Origin: Noviherbaspirillum pedocola
GTDB taxonomy: Bacteria; Pseudomonadota; Gammaproteobacteria; Burkholderiales; Burkholderiaceae_D
Length of the DNA stretch: 64,000 bases
Assembly: GCF_016632335.1 (NCBI RefSeq)
Contig: NZ_JAEPBG010000015.1
Location: 82,795-146,794, forward strand
Direction: 5' to 3'
In this document: positions 24,925-32,373 of the stretch, piece after piece
Numbering within the stretch: position 1 is the stretch's first letter
Layout of the letters: every line of letters starts with the position of its first letter
Program-made: the position numbers and the translations under genes
Notes under the pieces: model-generated
Databases searched by the model: none
What the model saw: the letters and a program-made list of their open reading frames with translations, nothing else
What the model was told of the DNA's origin: nothing

Positions 24925-26550
24925 ATGAGATTGCATTATGTTGTGCCTGCCCTAACCGCTCTTTTCAACATGCATGGTTCCCTGTCGCGCCTGCGCAAGC
25001 TGCTCCGGCGTACCCATCACCTCCGGCCCAGGACCGTCCGGGCGGTGGCTTTCGCCTTCGTTGCGCTGGTAATCCTCTCTTTCGTCGGCGCCGAAGGCTG
25101 GAGCGTCTGGCAGGCGCGTCAAGATTGCCTGGACAGCGCCCGCGTGACCACGATAAACATGACGCGCGCCTTGACCCAGCACGCCAACGACACCATTCAG
25201 GCCGCCGATATCGCCCTGGTGGGCGTGGTTGAAGCGTTGGAAAACGACGGCATGGATGAAGCTGCCAAGCCGAACATCAAAACGCTGCTGCAGCGCACAG
25301 TCGTCAGGTTCCCGGCTTTAAATACCGTGTCGATCTATGACAGCCAAGGTCGAGGCCTGGCGACATCCCGTACGGTCATCACTGGCAAATTCGCGATACC
25401 CCGCCGGGAGTATTTTCGCTACCACGCCAGCCACGGGGACGCGACCGCCCACGTCAGCGAGCCGGTGCGCAGCGTGACCTCCGGGCAGTGGGTCTTGCCG
25501 GTGTCGCGCCGCATCAACCATCCTGACGGCTCCTTCGCCGGCGTAGCCGTGGCCACCATCGAAATCGACTATTTCGCGCAGTATCAGAACACGTTCGACA
25601 TTGGCTCGAACGGCGCCATTCTCCTGATGATGGATAACGGCACGGTCATCGTGCGTCGTCCCTACGACCCGGCGCTCATCGGAGCCGACCTCAGCAAGGG
25701 TCGGCTTTACCGCGCTTACCTTAGAACGGGCGAGCAGGGAAGCACGGTGCTGACCGCGGTGCTGGATGGGAAGGAGCGGCTATACAACTACCAGCGGCTA
25801 GCGGACTATCCCGTCATCGTTTCCAGCGCCCTGGCTGTCGACGATGTGCTGGCGCACTGGCGCGAAGACAAGCAACGCACCACGGCCATCGAAGCAGTCG
25901 TGCTGGCGGTGCTGTGCGTGGTGGGCTATCGGCTCATCCGGCTCATCGATGAACGTGAACGGGCGCAGGAGGAGCTGCGACAGGCCAAGGCCGCACTTGA
26001 GGTAACGAACAAAACGCTGGAGCGCCTCTCTCTGCAAGACGCCCTGACCGGCTTGGGCAACCGGCGCCTGTTCGACACCGCGCTGGCCGAAGAATTTGCG
26101 CGGGCGGTGCGCGGCGGTACGTCGCTGGCGCTGCTGCTGATCGACGTCGACTGCTTCAAGCGCTACAACGACGAGTACGGCCATCCGGCCGGCGATGCCT
26201 GTCTGCGCCAGATCGGCGACGCATTGCTGCGCACCGGGAGCCGGCCAGGCGATGTGGCGGTGCGTTATGGCGGAGAAGAACTCGCCGTGTTGCTTCCCGA
26301 TACGGATGAAGCCGGCGCGATCGCGATGGGCGAACGGTTCCGAATCGCCATCCATGCTTTGGAGATGCTGCATGTGGGCAGTCCGATCGGGATGGTGACG
26401 GTGAGCGTCGGTGCCGCAGCTTGCGGTCCCGGTCTCGATTCTTCCTCCGCGCAATCGTTGGTCGATGCGGCCGATACGGCGCTCTACACCGCCAAGGAGG
26501 GCGGGCGCAACCAGGTGCGTGCTGCTGCCCCGCGCATCACAAATTGCTGA
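24925..26550 (+). CDS. Membrane diguanylate cyclase (Cache-GGDEF)
   Basis: This is a 541-aa protein with a membrane helix at about 38-58, a periplasmic double-Cache-like sensor (about 65-310), a second helix (about 320-340), a coiled coil (about 342-370) and a C-terminal GGDEF domain. The active-site signature is GGEEL (449-453), a tolerated variant of GGEEF, and most other conserved residues are present (for example DALTGLGNRR and LIDVDCFKRYND). It probably makes cyclic di-GMP in response to an external ligand. An alternative start at 24970 would remove 15 residues. It is monocistronic and divergent from the J-domain gene. Confidence 0.9.
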   Translation: MRLHYVVPALTALFNMHGSLSRLRKLLRRTHHLRPRTVRAVAFAFVALVILSFVGAEGWSVWQARQDCLDSARVTTINMTRALTQHANDTIQAADIALVGVVEALENDGMDEAAKPNIKTLLQRTVVRFPALNTVSIYDSQGRGLATSRTVITGKFAIPRREYFRYHASHGDATAHVSEPVRSVTSGQWVLPVSRRINHPDGSFAGVAVATIEIDYFAQYQNTFDIGSNGAILLMMDNGTVIVRRPYDPALIGADLSKGRLYRAYLRTGEQGSTVLTAVLDGKERLYNYQRLADYPVIVSSALAVDDVLAHWREDKQRTTAIEAVVLAVLCVVGYRLIRLIDERERAQEELRQAKAALEVTNKTLERLSLQDALTGLGNRRLFDTALAEEFARAVRGGTSLALLLIDVDCFKRYNDEYGHPAGDACLRQIGDALLRTGSRPGDVAVRYGGEELAVLLPDTDEAGAIAMGERFRIAIHALEMLHVGSPIGMVTVSVGAAACGPGLDSSSAQSLVDAADTALYTAKEGGRNQVRAAAPRITNC

Positions 26551-26820
26551 AGCTGAGACAGGACCCATAAGGCCCTCGACCAACATATCTCATAATCGTT
26601 TATGAATTATGTTGAAGGGAGTGAAAGGCTTCCTTACGCGGGTAAGCGGGGCTGCCCGCACAAACTCACGGGTGGCTGAATTCACATCACGTTCCCGCAA
26701 AATTCTTGCGCATTCGCGCGCTGCCTGTGGATAACCCTACAAAGCGCCAGTAAAATAGATTCCGTTGCCTGCAATCAAGCGCAGAGCAGCGCGTCGTCGA
26801 AAGGCGAAAGGGGTGTCGGT

Positions 26821-26870
26821 AAAAAGAGAAACGGCACCCGGGACCTGGACAGTTCGGGTGCCGCTTTTTG
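26821..26870. terminator. Bidirectional-type hairpin upstream of the small ORF
   Basis: CGGCACCC...GGGTGCCG stem flanked by AAAAAG on the left and CTTTTTG on the right. It could act as a terminator on either strand, or as a leader structure for the small gene at 26905. Confidence 0.55.
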
Positions 26871-26904
26871 CCGAAATCTTCACCCCGGAAAGGAGGGGTG
26901 AGCG

Positions 26905-26994
26905 ATGACGGTAAAGATCAAGCTTGGTCGCTTCAGTTGTCACATCAGCATCGACAAGGCAGTCATCTTGGCTGTGCTGACATTCTGGTGTTGA
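26905..26994 (+). CDS. Putative 29-aa hydrophobic peptide
   Basis: An ATG at 26905 follows a near-perfect Shine-Dalgarno (GGAAAGGAGG, about 10 nt upstream). The 29-aa product has a basic N-terminus (MTVKIKLGRF) and a hydrophobic C-terminal half (KAVILAVLTFWC) able to span or associate with the membrane. Strong hairpins flank it: 26821-26870 upstream and a terminator at 27001-27040. The compact, well-initiated unit suggests a real small protein, perhaps a type I toxin-like or regulatory membrane peptide. No antisense RNA promoter was proven. Function is unknown. Confidence 0.55.
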   Translation: MTVKIKLGRFSCHISIDKAVILAVLTFWC

Positions 26995-27000
26995 CGTTCC

Positions 27001-27040
27001 AAAGCCCTGTGAGCTGTGGCGGCTCGCGGGGCTTTTTTTG
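27001..27040 (+). terminator. Terminator of the small ORF
   Basis: AAAGCCC...GGGGCTTTTTTT hairpin starting 6 nt after the stop of the 29-aa peptide. Confidence 0.75.
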
Positions 27041-27197
27041 GAATGAGCCACTACCTAACAGAAAGTTTATAGAGAACTCGCGCTCACCTCAAGATTTTTC
27101 AAAATTTTGAACGCTTCGGTCATTCCCCAAGCACTCGTCCCGAATGGGGAGCGGGCGCGGTGGCCGACGCTTTACACCGGCTTGCCTTGCCTCTATG

Positions 27198-27213
27198 CTG
27201 TATGCATATACAG
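27198..27213 (+). promoter_or_regulatory. LexA (SOS) box upstream of imuA
   Basis: CTGT-ATGCATAT-ACAG, a perfect CTGT-N8-ACAG LexA operator, 36 nt before the imuA start. Confidence 0.85.
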
Positions 27214-27248
27214 TTAAGATGCTGCATGTCATCGCGGCAGGCTCTGTC

Positions 27249-27995
27249 ATGGCTTTACCGAACAAAAAAATAACATCCATCGTCGATGCGCTGGATCAGC
27301 ATATGGCGCAAGCGGTATGGCAAGCCAACCAGTTGGGCCATGCGCCAAGCCGCACGCTCAGCACGGGTTTCGCTGCGCTGGATGCGGAGCTGCCCGATGG
27401 CGGCTGGCCGCACTCGACATTGACCGAGCTGCTGCTCCAGAAACATGGCATTGGCGAGATGCGATTGTTGCGCCCCGCCCTTGCGGCGCTGGCCAAAACC
27501 CGGCGCGTGGCGCTGCTGGCGCCGCCTTTCACGCCGCACATCGCAACCTGGAGCGGATGGGACATCGATGCCGAGCAGCTGTTGCTTCTGAACGCGACCC
27601 GGACCTCGGACGCGCTATGGGCGGCGGAACAGGTGCTTCACAATGGCAGCTGCGGCGCGGCGATCCTGTGGCAGAAAGACGTCAAGCCCGAGGCGCTACG
27701 CCGCCTGCAACTCGCAGCGCAGGCATCGGACACCGTGTTCTGGCTGGTGCGCCCCGCCACCGCGCAACAGAATCCGTCCCCCTCCCCTTTACGCCTCCTG
27801 CTGCAAGCAGCTCCCGCGGGCGTGGAAGTGCAAGTCGTGAAGCGGCGCGGCCCGCTGCATGAAGGCACGGTGTTCGTCCAGCTGCTGGAAGGCGAGATCG
27901 GCGACCTCGATCCGAGGCGCGCGGCCGCTCACACGTCAGGCGAGCCTGCCAGCGCTGAGCGACCGCCGCATCGACCGGCGCTGCGCGCCGTCTGA
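27249..27995 (+). CDS. imuA: Translesion-synthesis protein ImuA
   Basis: This 248-aa RecA-like protein is ImuA-type, with SRTLSTGFAALDAELPDGGWP (RecA/KaiC-like opening) and TLTELLLQKHGIGEMRLLRPALAAL. In the known cassettes ImuA works with ImuB and DnaE2 in SOS mutagenesis. Here it is alone: no imuB or dnaE2 follows, and a terminator lies after it. The window instead carries umuDC at 44-45.8 kb. The start at MALPNKK (27249) places the LexA box at -36; a longer frame reads through the operator. Regulation by LexA is strongly supported. Confidence 0.85.
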   Translation: MALPNKKITSIVDALDQHMAQAVWQANQLGHAPSRTLSTGFAALDAELPDGGWPHSTLTELLLQKHGIGEMRLLRPALAALAKTRRVALLAPPFTPHIATWSGWDIDAEQLLLLNATRTSDALWAAEQVLHNGSCGAAILWQKDVKPEALRRLQLAAQASDTVFWLVRPATAQQNPSPSPLRLLLQAAPAGVEVQVVKRRGPLHEGTVFVQLLEGEIGDLDPRRAAAHTSGEPASAERPPHRPALRAV

Positions 27996-28028
27996 GCCGC
28001 TGCAGCTCACTGCTCCTCAAAAATTTCA

Positions 28029-28070
28029 GAAAAAAAAGGCCCTCATCTCTACCGAAAGAGAATGAGGGCC
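28029..28070 (-). terminator. Terminator
   Basis: On the minus strand GGCCCTCATTCTC...GAGATGAGGGCC is followed by TTTTTTTCTG. It ends the gene at 28082. Confidence 0.8.
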
Positions 28071-28081
28071 TGTGCACGTTG

Positions 28082-28351
28082 CTACTTGCAAAGCTTCACC
28101 AGCTGCTCGTGCAATTTCATGACGGACCAGCGAAACGAGCCGGGATCGTGCATATCGATGTTCTGGCGCTGCAATGGGTTGGCCAGCAATGCCTCCTGTG
28201 CATCGGCGCACATCACCGTTTCCTCGGCTGGCCGGGGATCATTCAGCCAGGCGCGATGCTTGGCATCCGCCTCCCATGCGATGCCGAGTGCAAGCGGGAC
28301 CGCCGCCAGCATCGCGACGGAGAACAGCGCGGTATTTCGTGAAATTTTCAT
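28082..28351 (-). CDS. Hypothetical exported protein, 89 aa
   Basis: It begins MKISRNTALFSVAMLAAVPL, a signal peptide or membrane anchor, then has a short charged region with two cysteines (VMCADAQ and KLCK). No family was recognised. It is supported by an AGGAG ribosome binding site, the conserved leader motif (28398-28420) and a downstream terminator. The cysteines may form a periplasmic disulfide. It is the first of a run of single-gene units (28-32 kb) of unknown role. Confidence 0.6.
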   Translation of the reverse strand: MKISRNTALFSVAMLAAVPLALGIAWEADAKHRAWLNDPRPAEETVMCADAQEALLANPLQRQNIDMHDPGSFRWSVMKLHEQLVKLCK

Positions 28352-28397
28352 GTTGGGGCTCCTGTGGTAATGGATGGGTCGAATTTGCGTGACCCTC

Positions 28398-28420
28398 CGA
28401 GATGCGCCACATGAAAAGAC
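28398..28420 (-). promoter_or_regulatory. Conserved leader motif before the 89-aa gene
   Basis: On the minus strand this reads TTTTCATGTGGCGCATCTCGG. It shares GTGGCGCATCTCGG with 1673-1696 and is followed by a GGGTC...GACCC hairpin. Confidence 0.45.
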
Positions 28421-28446
28421 AACGCTACGCTTGCCGCCGGCGGCAT

Positions 28447-28486
28447 GAAAAAGCCCGGCACTCCTGGATGAGGAGTTGCCGGGCTG
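28447..28486 (-). terminator. Terminator
   Basis: On the minus strand AGCCCGGCAACTC...AGTGCCGGGCT-type hairpin is followed by TTTTTCATG. It ends the gene at 28509. Confidence 0.8.
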
Positions 28487-28508
28487 TGGTTGGTTGATAG
28501 GCTGCGCG

Positions 28509-28901
28509 TCAGAACAGGGACGCTTGCCTTGGATGCGGATCGTCCGCGCTGGAGGCCTGGGGAGGCGTTGGTTGCTCCGGAGAGTCGGGCGTGGCAGCTT
28601 CGTTATCTGCGATATCAGGGAACGCCTGAGCATCGGTCGGTGCGGCACCAGTGTCGGCCTTCTCAGTCGTATCAGCGATGACATCGTCATACGCCGCTTC
28701 GGGTGAAGCCACCTGAACCGCAGGGGTCATTTCGACCGGCGCCGTGAGACCGTTGGAAAACAGCGCCCACAGCAGCGGAAACACCACGAAGGTACAGGGC
28801 ACGAAAACGACAACGGCCCATACCTCCTGGTGGTGCTGGTAGAGCGACCATGCGCCGTAGTACACCGCTGCAAAAAGCGTTAAGAGGACAAGTTTCATCA
28901 T
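28509..28901 (-). CDS. Hypothetical small membrane protein
   Basis: This protein of about 130 aa has two membrane helices near the N-terminus (MKLVLLTLFAAVYYGAWSL and WAVVVFVPCTFVVFPLLWAL), followed by a long hydrophilic tail rich in Ala, Asp, Pro, Glu and Thr. The tail is probably disordered and either cytoplasmic or periplasmic. The start could be 28910, 28901 or 28898; 28901 is preferred because of the upstream GGAA. The leader motif is at 28969-28990 and a terminator follows. No homologous family was recognised. Confidence 0.6.
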   Translation of the reverse strand: MMKLVLLTLFAAVYYGAWSLYQHHQEVWAVVVFVPCTFVVFPLLWALFSNGLTAPVEMTPAVQVASPEAAYDDVIADTTEKADTGAAPTDAQAFPDIADNEAATPDSPEQPTPPQASSADDPHPRQASLF

Positions 28902-28968
28902 GGATTCCATTCAGGGGCATAGAGATGCCTAAGGGTTTACGGCCCGAAACGGGTTGACTTGATGCTCT

Positions 28969-28990
28969 TGGAATGCGGCACACGGAAACA
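28969..28990 (-). promoter_or_regulatory. Conserved leader motif
   Basis: On the minus strand this reads TTTCCGTGTGCCGCATTCCAAG followed by GAGC, as in the ParB leader. Confidence 0.4.
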
Positions 28991-29012
28991 GAAGCAGTTT
29001 AGGCTTTGGCAT

Positions 29013-29052
29013 AAGAAAGAGCCCCTTGTTCTCTTCCGAGAGACAAGGGGCG
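29013..29052 (-). terminator. Terminator
   Basis: On the minus strand CCCCTTGTCTCTC...GAGAACAAGGGG is followed by CTCTTTCTT. It ends the gene at 29064. Confidence 0.75.
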
Positions 29053-29063
29053 GGAACGACAAG

Positions 29064-29891
29064 TTAGACGACGGCAGCGGAGACCTCGGACTGCGTTTCG
29101 ACTGCGTTGGCCAGCGCCACATTGACCGCTGCAGCGACCTCATCCGCGAGCGCGGCGATGGTGTCCGCATAGAAGAACGAGGCCGACTGCGCCAGCAAGC
29201 TTTTCTGCATGCCGGCGAACGGCCTGCCCTGCTCGACCCAGACGATCGCGCGGTGCCGGTCCTCGCCGAAGACTTCAGCCTTTCCCGGGCGTTGCAAAGT
29301 GCGACGCTGCCAGAAATACCGGATCTCGACTGAGAACTGGTGCTCATCCTGCGCGTTTGCCGGCACCAGCCCGATGAAGAGCGAAGCACCGGACAAGGAG
29401 GAGCGAAGCGGATCGTTCATGTTCCACCGTAGCGGCTGGCCGATGCGAAGCCAGGCATGGCCGGACGGTATCGCAATGCGCTGACGAAGGCAGTCATCCA
29501 TCGCGAAGAAGGACTTCTCGATGTAGGCATTGAACTGCTCGTGCGAGAGCGGGATCTCCTTCGGATCGGCAGTCTTGCTGCTGCCGTTGGCCACGACGCC
29601 GGGAAAGCGCGCGGCGATCTGCGGATACTCGGCCAGCACTTCCGGCGTCGGCATTGCCGCCTCCATCCAGTCGGGTGCGTCCGGCGAGTTGGCATACAGC
29701 GCATTATTCACCTCGCGCTGATGCACCTGCGCTAGCGCCTCTTCCTGGCTTCCATCCCCATAGCCGAGACTCGCGCCATTGAGGAAGATTTCCCAATGGC
29801 GTCCATGCTGGAACAACCGGGTGATCTGCACTTCCCCGGCAAACTCGATGAACGACATGTGCTGCGCGGGCTTTGCTATGACATTACTCAT
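29064..29891 (-). CDS. Hypothetical protein, 275 aa
   Basis: This is a soluble protein without signal peptide. The visible composition (for example HMSFIEFAGEVQITRLFQHG and LRIGQPLRWNMNDPLRSSL) does not match a family I know. A C-terminal helix-rich Ala stretch (about 245-275) may mediate oligomerisation. It is a single-gene unit with a leader-like sequence at 29946-29965 and a terminator at 29013-29052. Its position within the 28-32 kb run of co-oriented orphan genes suggests shared regulation, not a known pathway. Confidence 0.6.
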   Translation of the reverse strand: MSNVIAKPAQHMSFIEFAGEVQITRLFQHGRHWEIFLNGASLGYGDGSQEEALAQVHQREVNNALYANSPDAPDWMEAAMPTPEVLAEYPQIAARFPGVVANGSSKTADPKEIPLSHEQFNAYIEKSFFAMDDCLRQRIAIPSGHAWLRIGQPLRWNMNDPLRSSLSGASLFIGLVPANAQDEHQFSVEIRYFWQRRTLQRPGKAEVFGEDRHRAIVWVEQGRPFAGMQKSLLAQSASFFYADTIAALADEVAAAVNVALANAVETQSEVSAAVV

Positions 29892-30022
29892 GATGATGAC
29901 TCCTTGGTGAAGCGCTTCCCTGAACGGTTAGTGCACTTGCGGTTTGAAATAAATGGCCTGATACCGGCCGTTGGCAACAGTCAGAGATGCATCACAAGAA
30001 AGAGGAAGCACGTTCGTGCGGC

Positions 30023-30057
30023 AAAAAAATGCCCCCGAAAGCGTGTTCGGGGGCATG
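30023..30057 (-). terminator. Terminator
   Basis: On the minus strand TGCCCCCGAA...TTCGGGGGCA is followed by seven Ts. It ends the gene at 30068. Confidence 0.85.
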
Positions 30058-30067
30058 GTTTGCGGGT

Positions 30068-30649
30068 TCAGCATGGAAGGTCCGAGCGGATTTCCAGTTC
30101 CGACGGCATTGCACCGAGCGAATAATTCCCGGTGTCGCCAATCCAGCGGATACCGATCGGTCGCTGAGGATGATCCGAGATGTTATCGACCCACGCGATG
30201 CCGCTGCGGAAGGAACTGGCGAGATAGAAGCGGCACCAGCTTCCGACCTTGATCGGCGCACCGGTGCGATCGGCAAGATGCTGCTCTCCCGCGCTAGATG
30301 GTTGAAGCGCCAGCAGGGCCAGGCGCGCGCCGCGTTCGATGACGTTATGGATTTTCGCCTTGGCGTGATGCGCTATCCGTTCGACATTCACCGAACCGCA
30401 CCAGGTGAACTGCTCGCCGATGTCGACCGCATCGAACGTCTTGAATCGAACGCATCCTGCCGCTTCCACACGAACGCCAAACGCCGTGATCCGGCCAAAC
30501 GAGCCAAGCCCTTCCCTTACCATGTCAGCGACCGCGGCCGTATCCTCAGTGTCGGTTTTGAGGATGACGGTAGCGGGCAGGTCTTGCCCACCGACTTCAT
30601 GGTCATCGTTATGATCGCGTACTGCGACAACTACAGCTGCAACTGCCAT
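30068..30649 (-). CDS. Hypothetical protein, 193 aa
   Basis: It begins MAVAAVVVAVRDHNDDHEVG after an AAGGAG ribosome binding site, which sets the start at 30649; the longer upstream frame has no site. No family was recognised. It is soluble, with mixed alpha/beta composition (for example WCGSVNVERIAHHAKAKIHN). The leader motif lies at 30681-30702, and a terminator follows. The C-terminal half contains several Trp and Gly residues (GSWCRFYLASSFRSGIAWVD) that may form a binding domain. Confidence 0.6.
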   Translation of the reverse strand: MAVAAVVVAVRDHNDDHEVGGQDLPATVILKTDTEDTAAVADMVREGLGSFGRITAFGVRVEAAGCVRFKTFDAVDIGEQFTWCGSVNVERIAHHAKAKIHNVIERGARLALLALQPSSAGEQHLADRTGAPIKVGSWCRFYLASSFRSGIAWVDNISDHPQRPIGIRWIGDTGNYSLGAMPSELEIRSDLPC

Positions 30650-30680
30650 ATCAATCTCCTTACGGGTTATCTGTGATAGG

Positions 30681-30702
30681 AGGAAATGGCTCACATGGAA
30701 AT
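30681..30702 (-). promoter_or_regulatory. Conserved leader motif
   Basis: On the minus strand this reads CATTTCCATGTGAGCCATTTCC, 32-53 nt before the start. Confidence 0.35.
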
Positions 30703-30730
30703 GGAGTCGCTTCTTGTTGCGCCGGCATCC

Positions 30731-30766
30731 AAAGAAAAACCCGGCTCTCACAAGAGAAGCCGGGCC
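30731..30766 (-). terminator. Terminator
   Basis: On the minus strand CCCGGCTTCTC...GAGAGCCGGG is followed by TTTTTCTTT. It ends the gene at 30792. Confidence 0.85.
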
Positions 30767-30791
30767 GGTGATTGATGATGAATGCGAAAGG

Positions 30792-31331
30792 CTATTTGCC
30801 TTCGTTAGTTGCGGCGTCAGACGAATCGGGGAACACCACCTGATCCCAAGTCCAGCCGCCGCCGATCTGGTAGACCACAACGGGCTGGCCGTCGCAGACA
30901 ATCGTTTGCGGGTGATGCTCCTCCGGCTCCTCGCCTTCGAACTGCACGACGAATACGCCGGTGGCTTCGTTGAACGTGATACCGGGGATTGCTTCCGCGA
31001 CTTTCAGCGCCGTGTCCTTGTCGAACAACGGCATGCCCCAGCCGTTCCACCGCGATCCATCGCTGTAGCAGGAAAAGACCTGACCATCATCGAGAAAGTC
31101 CGCCGTCACCGTGCCACGACGCATCACAGGTGGCGGTGCAACCTCGAACTGCGCTGCGAACTCCTCGGCCGACAGCATGCCGCTGAAGCCACCGCCTTGC
31201 GGCCAGATGTTGATGCGGCCATCCGCTTCGGTCCGCGCCTCGTAGAGCCCGCCATGCTGCTTGTGCTGATAGTACGTGCGCGCCAGCGTATCCTGCTGTG
31301 CTTCCTGGCTCTTGTTTCCTTGTTCGTCCAT
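30792..31331 (-). CDS. Hypothetical protein, 179 aa
   Basis: It begins MDEQGNKSQEAQQDTLARTY after a GGAG-type site. It is acidic and soluble, with several Trp and Gly residues (for example RWNGWGMPLFDKD and VVYQIGGGWTWDQ). No family was recognised. It is a single-gene unit with a conserved leader (31387-31406) and its own terminator. Composition and size suggest a small globular protein with a beta-rich core, but no function is proposed. Confidence 0.6.
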   Translation of the reverse strand: MDEQGNKSQEAQQDTLARTYYQHKQHGGLYEARTEADGRINIWPQGGGFSGMLSAEEFAAQFEVAPPPVMRRGTVTADFLDDGQVFSCYSDGSRWNGWGMPLFDKDTALKVAEAIPGITFNEATGVFVVQFEGEEPEEHHPQTIVCDGQPVVVYQIGGGWTWDQVVFPDSSDAATNEGK

Positions 31332-31386
31332 GTGTTCCTCTCCACGTGGTGATTGAAATTCCGCCTTCGCGGGTTTGCTGTGCCTA

Positions 31387-31406
31387 TGGATATGGCCAAC
31401 ATCGAT
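31387..31406 (-). promoter_or_regulatory. Conserved leader motif
   Basis: On the minus strand this reads CGATGTTGGCCATATCC, followed by a CCGCG...CGG hairpin, 56-75 nt before the start. Confidence 0.35.
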
Positions 31407-31481
31407 CACCAGGCATATGCAGCGGCCGCATGGCAAGGGATAAGAATCCTCCTTGGTGAGAATCTACGGGAACGCTTCACC

Positions 31482-31521
31482 AAAAAATAAACGCCCCGGC
31501 ATCCTTGAGGATGCGCGGGGC
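31482..31521 (-). terminator. Terminator
   Basis: On the minus strand CCCCGCGCATCC...GGATGCCGGGG is followed by CGTTTATTTTTTG. It ends the gene at 31531. Confidence 0.75.
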
Positions 31522-31530
31522 AGGTTTGGG

Positions 31531-32109
31531 TTAGGCAAAGGTGCTCGCGGATATCGGCATACGGCGGGTGCCGAGCTGCACGAGCTCGTTGAGGATGTCG
31601 TCGTGGTCCACCCCACTTCTTCGCGAGGTTTCGAACGAAGCCCTAACGGCATCGTAGAAGCACATGGCCGAATACCTGTCGGTGGGGACCGCTTCCCCGC
31701 CGAGTTCTTCGACCGGCTCTCGTTGCGAGGTATGGGTACGCTGCGCCTCCTCGTTTTCCCATTGCCGGCGTTCCGCAACAGTAAGCGGCCCGCTGAGCGC
31801 TGCATTCACGACCGTCCGGAATTCGGCGAGCTGTTGCTCGTCGTCGACCGGGATCTGTCCGTGCACCGATGCCGACACGTTGAAGCGCAGGCTGTACTGG
31901 TAGTACGGCGCCGGTACCCGCTGCTTGTCGACGTAGATCATCGGTCGCTGCAGGTAGTCGTCAGCGGAATCGAAATACCGGCGCACCGGCCATCCGCGTC
32001 CACCGCGTAGCGACTCTCGGCGCGGGTCCAGCGCCAGCACCTGCATCAATGCACAAGCACTTCTCCACTCCACATCCTTGCTGCTGACTTCCTGGGGCCA
32101 AATCACCAT
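31531..32109 (-). CDS. Hypothetical protein, about 192 aa
   Basis: The start at MVIWPQEVSSKDVEW (32109) is chosen because AAGGA lies about 7 nt upstream. Longer frames (32124 and a TTG at 32130) lack a site. It is soluble and charged, and no family was recognised. The sequence contains YLQRPMIYVDKQRVPAPYYQ and a C-terminal GVDHDDILNELVQLGTRRMP. A leader-like motif lies at 32210-32228, about 100-119 nt upstream, and a terminator follows. It closes the 28-32 kb run of orphan genes. Confidence 0.55.
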   Translation of the reverse strand: MVIWPQEVSSKDVEWRSACALMQVLALDPRRESLRGGRGWPVRRYFDSADDYLQRPMIYVDKQRVPAPYYQYSLRFNVSASVHGQIPVDDEQQLAEFRTVVNAALSGPLTVAERRQWENEEAQRTHTSQREPVEELGGEAVPTDRYSAMCFYDAVRASFETSRRSGVDHDDILNELVQLGTRRMPISASTFA

Positions 32110-32209
32110 CTTCTTTTCCTTCATGGGCAAGAGGCGCGACGTATCCCGAGCGGGAGTTCATCGAACCTGTTTGTTTGAAATAGCGGCATTGCCGCGTTCA
32201 CATGCCCAT

Positions 32210-32228
32210 GGAAATGCCAAACAGCGAA
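32210..32228 (-). promoter_or_regulatory. Conserved leader motif
   Basis: On the minus strand this reads CTGTTTGGCATTTCC, followed by a GCGGCAATGCCGC hairpin. Confidence 0.4.
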
Positions 32229-32373
32229 ATGGAACCTGGTACAGGAGTCGGGTAAGCTACGGACCGCCTTGCGTGTGCGCAATCGCATTGCCAATTTCTC
32301 AAGGGCGCAGATGTCTCGCCTCATCAGTTGCGCCAAAATGTGACCTATTGACCGAGTTTGCCGGTTGCAGTGA

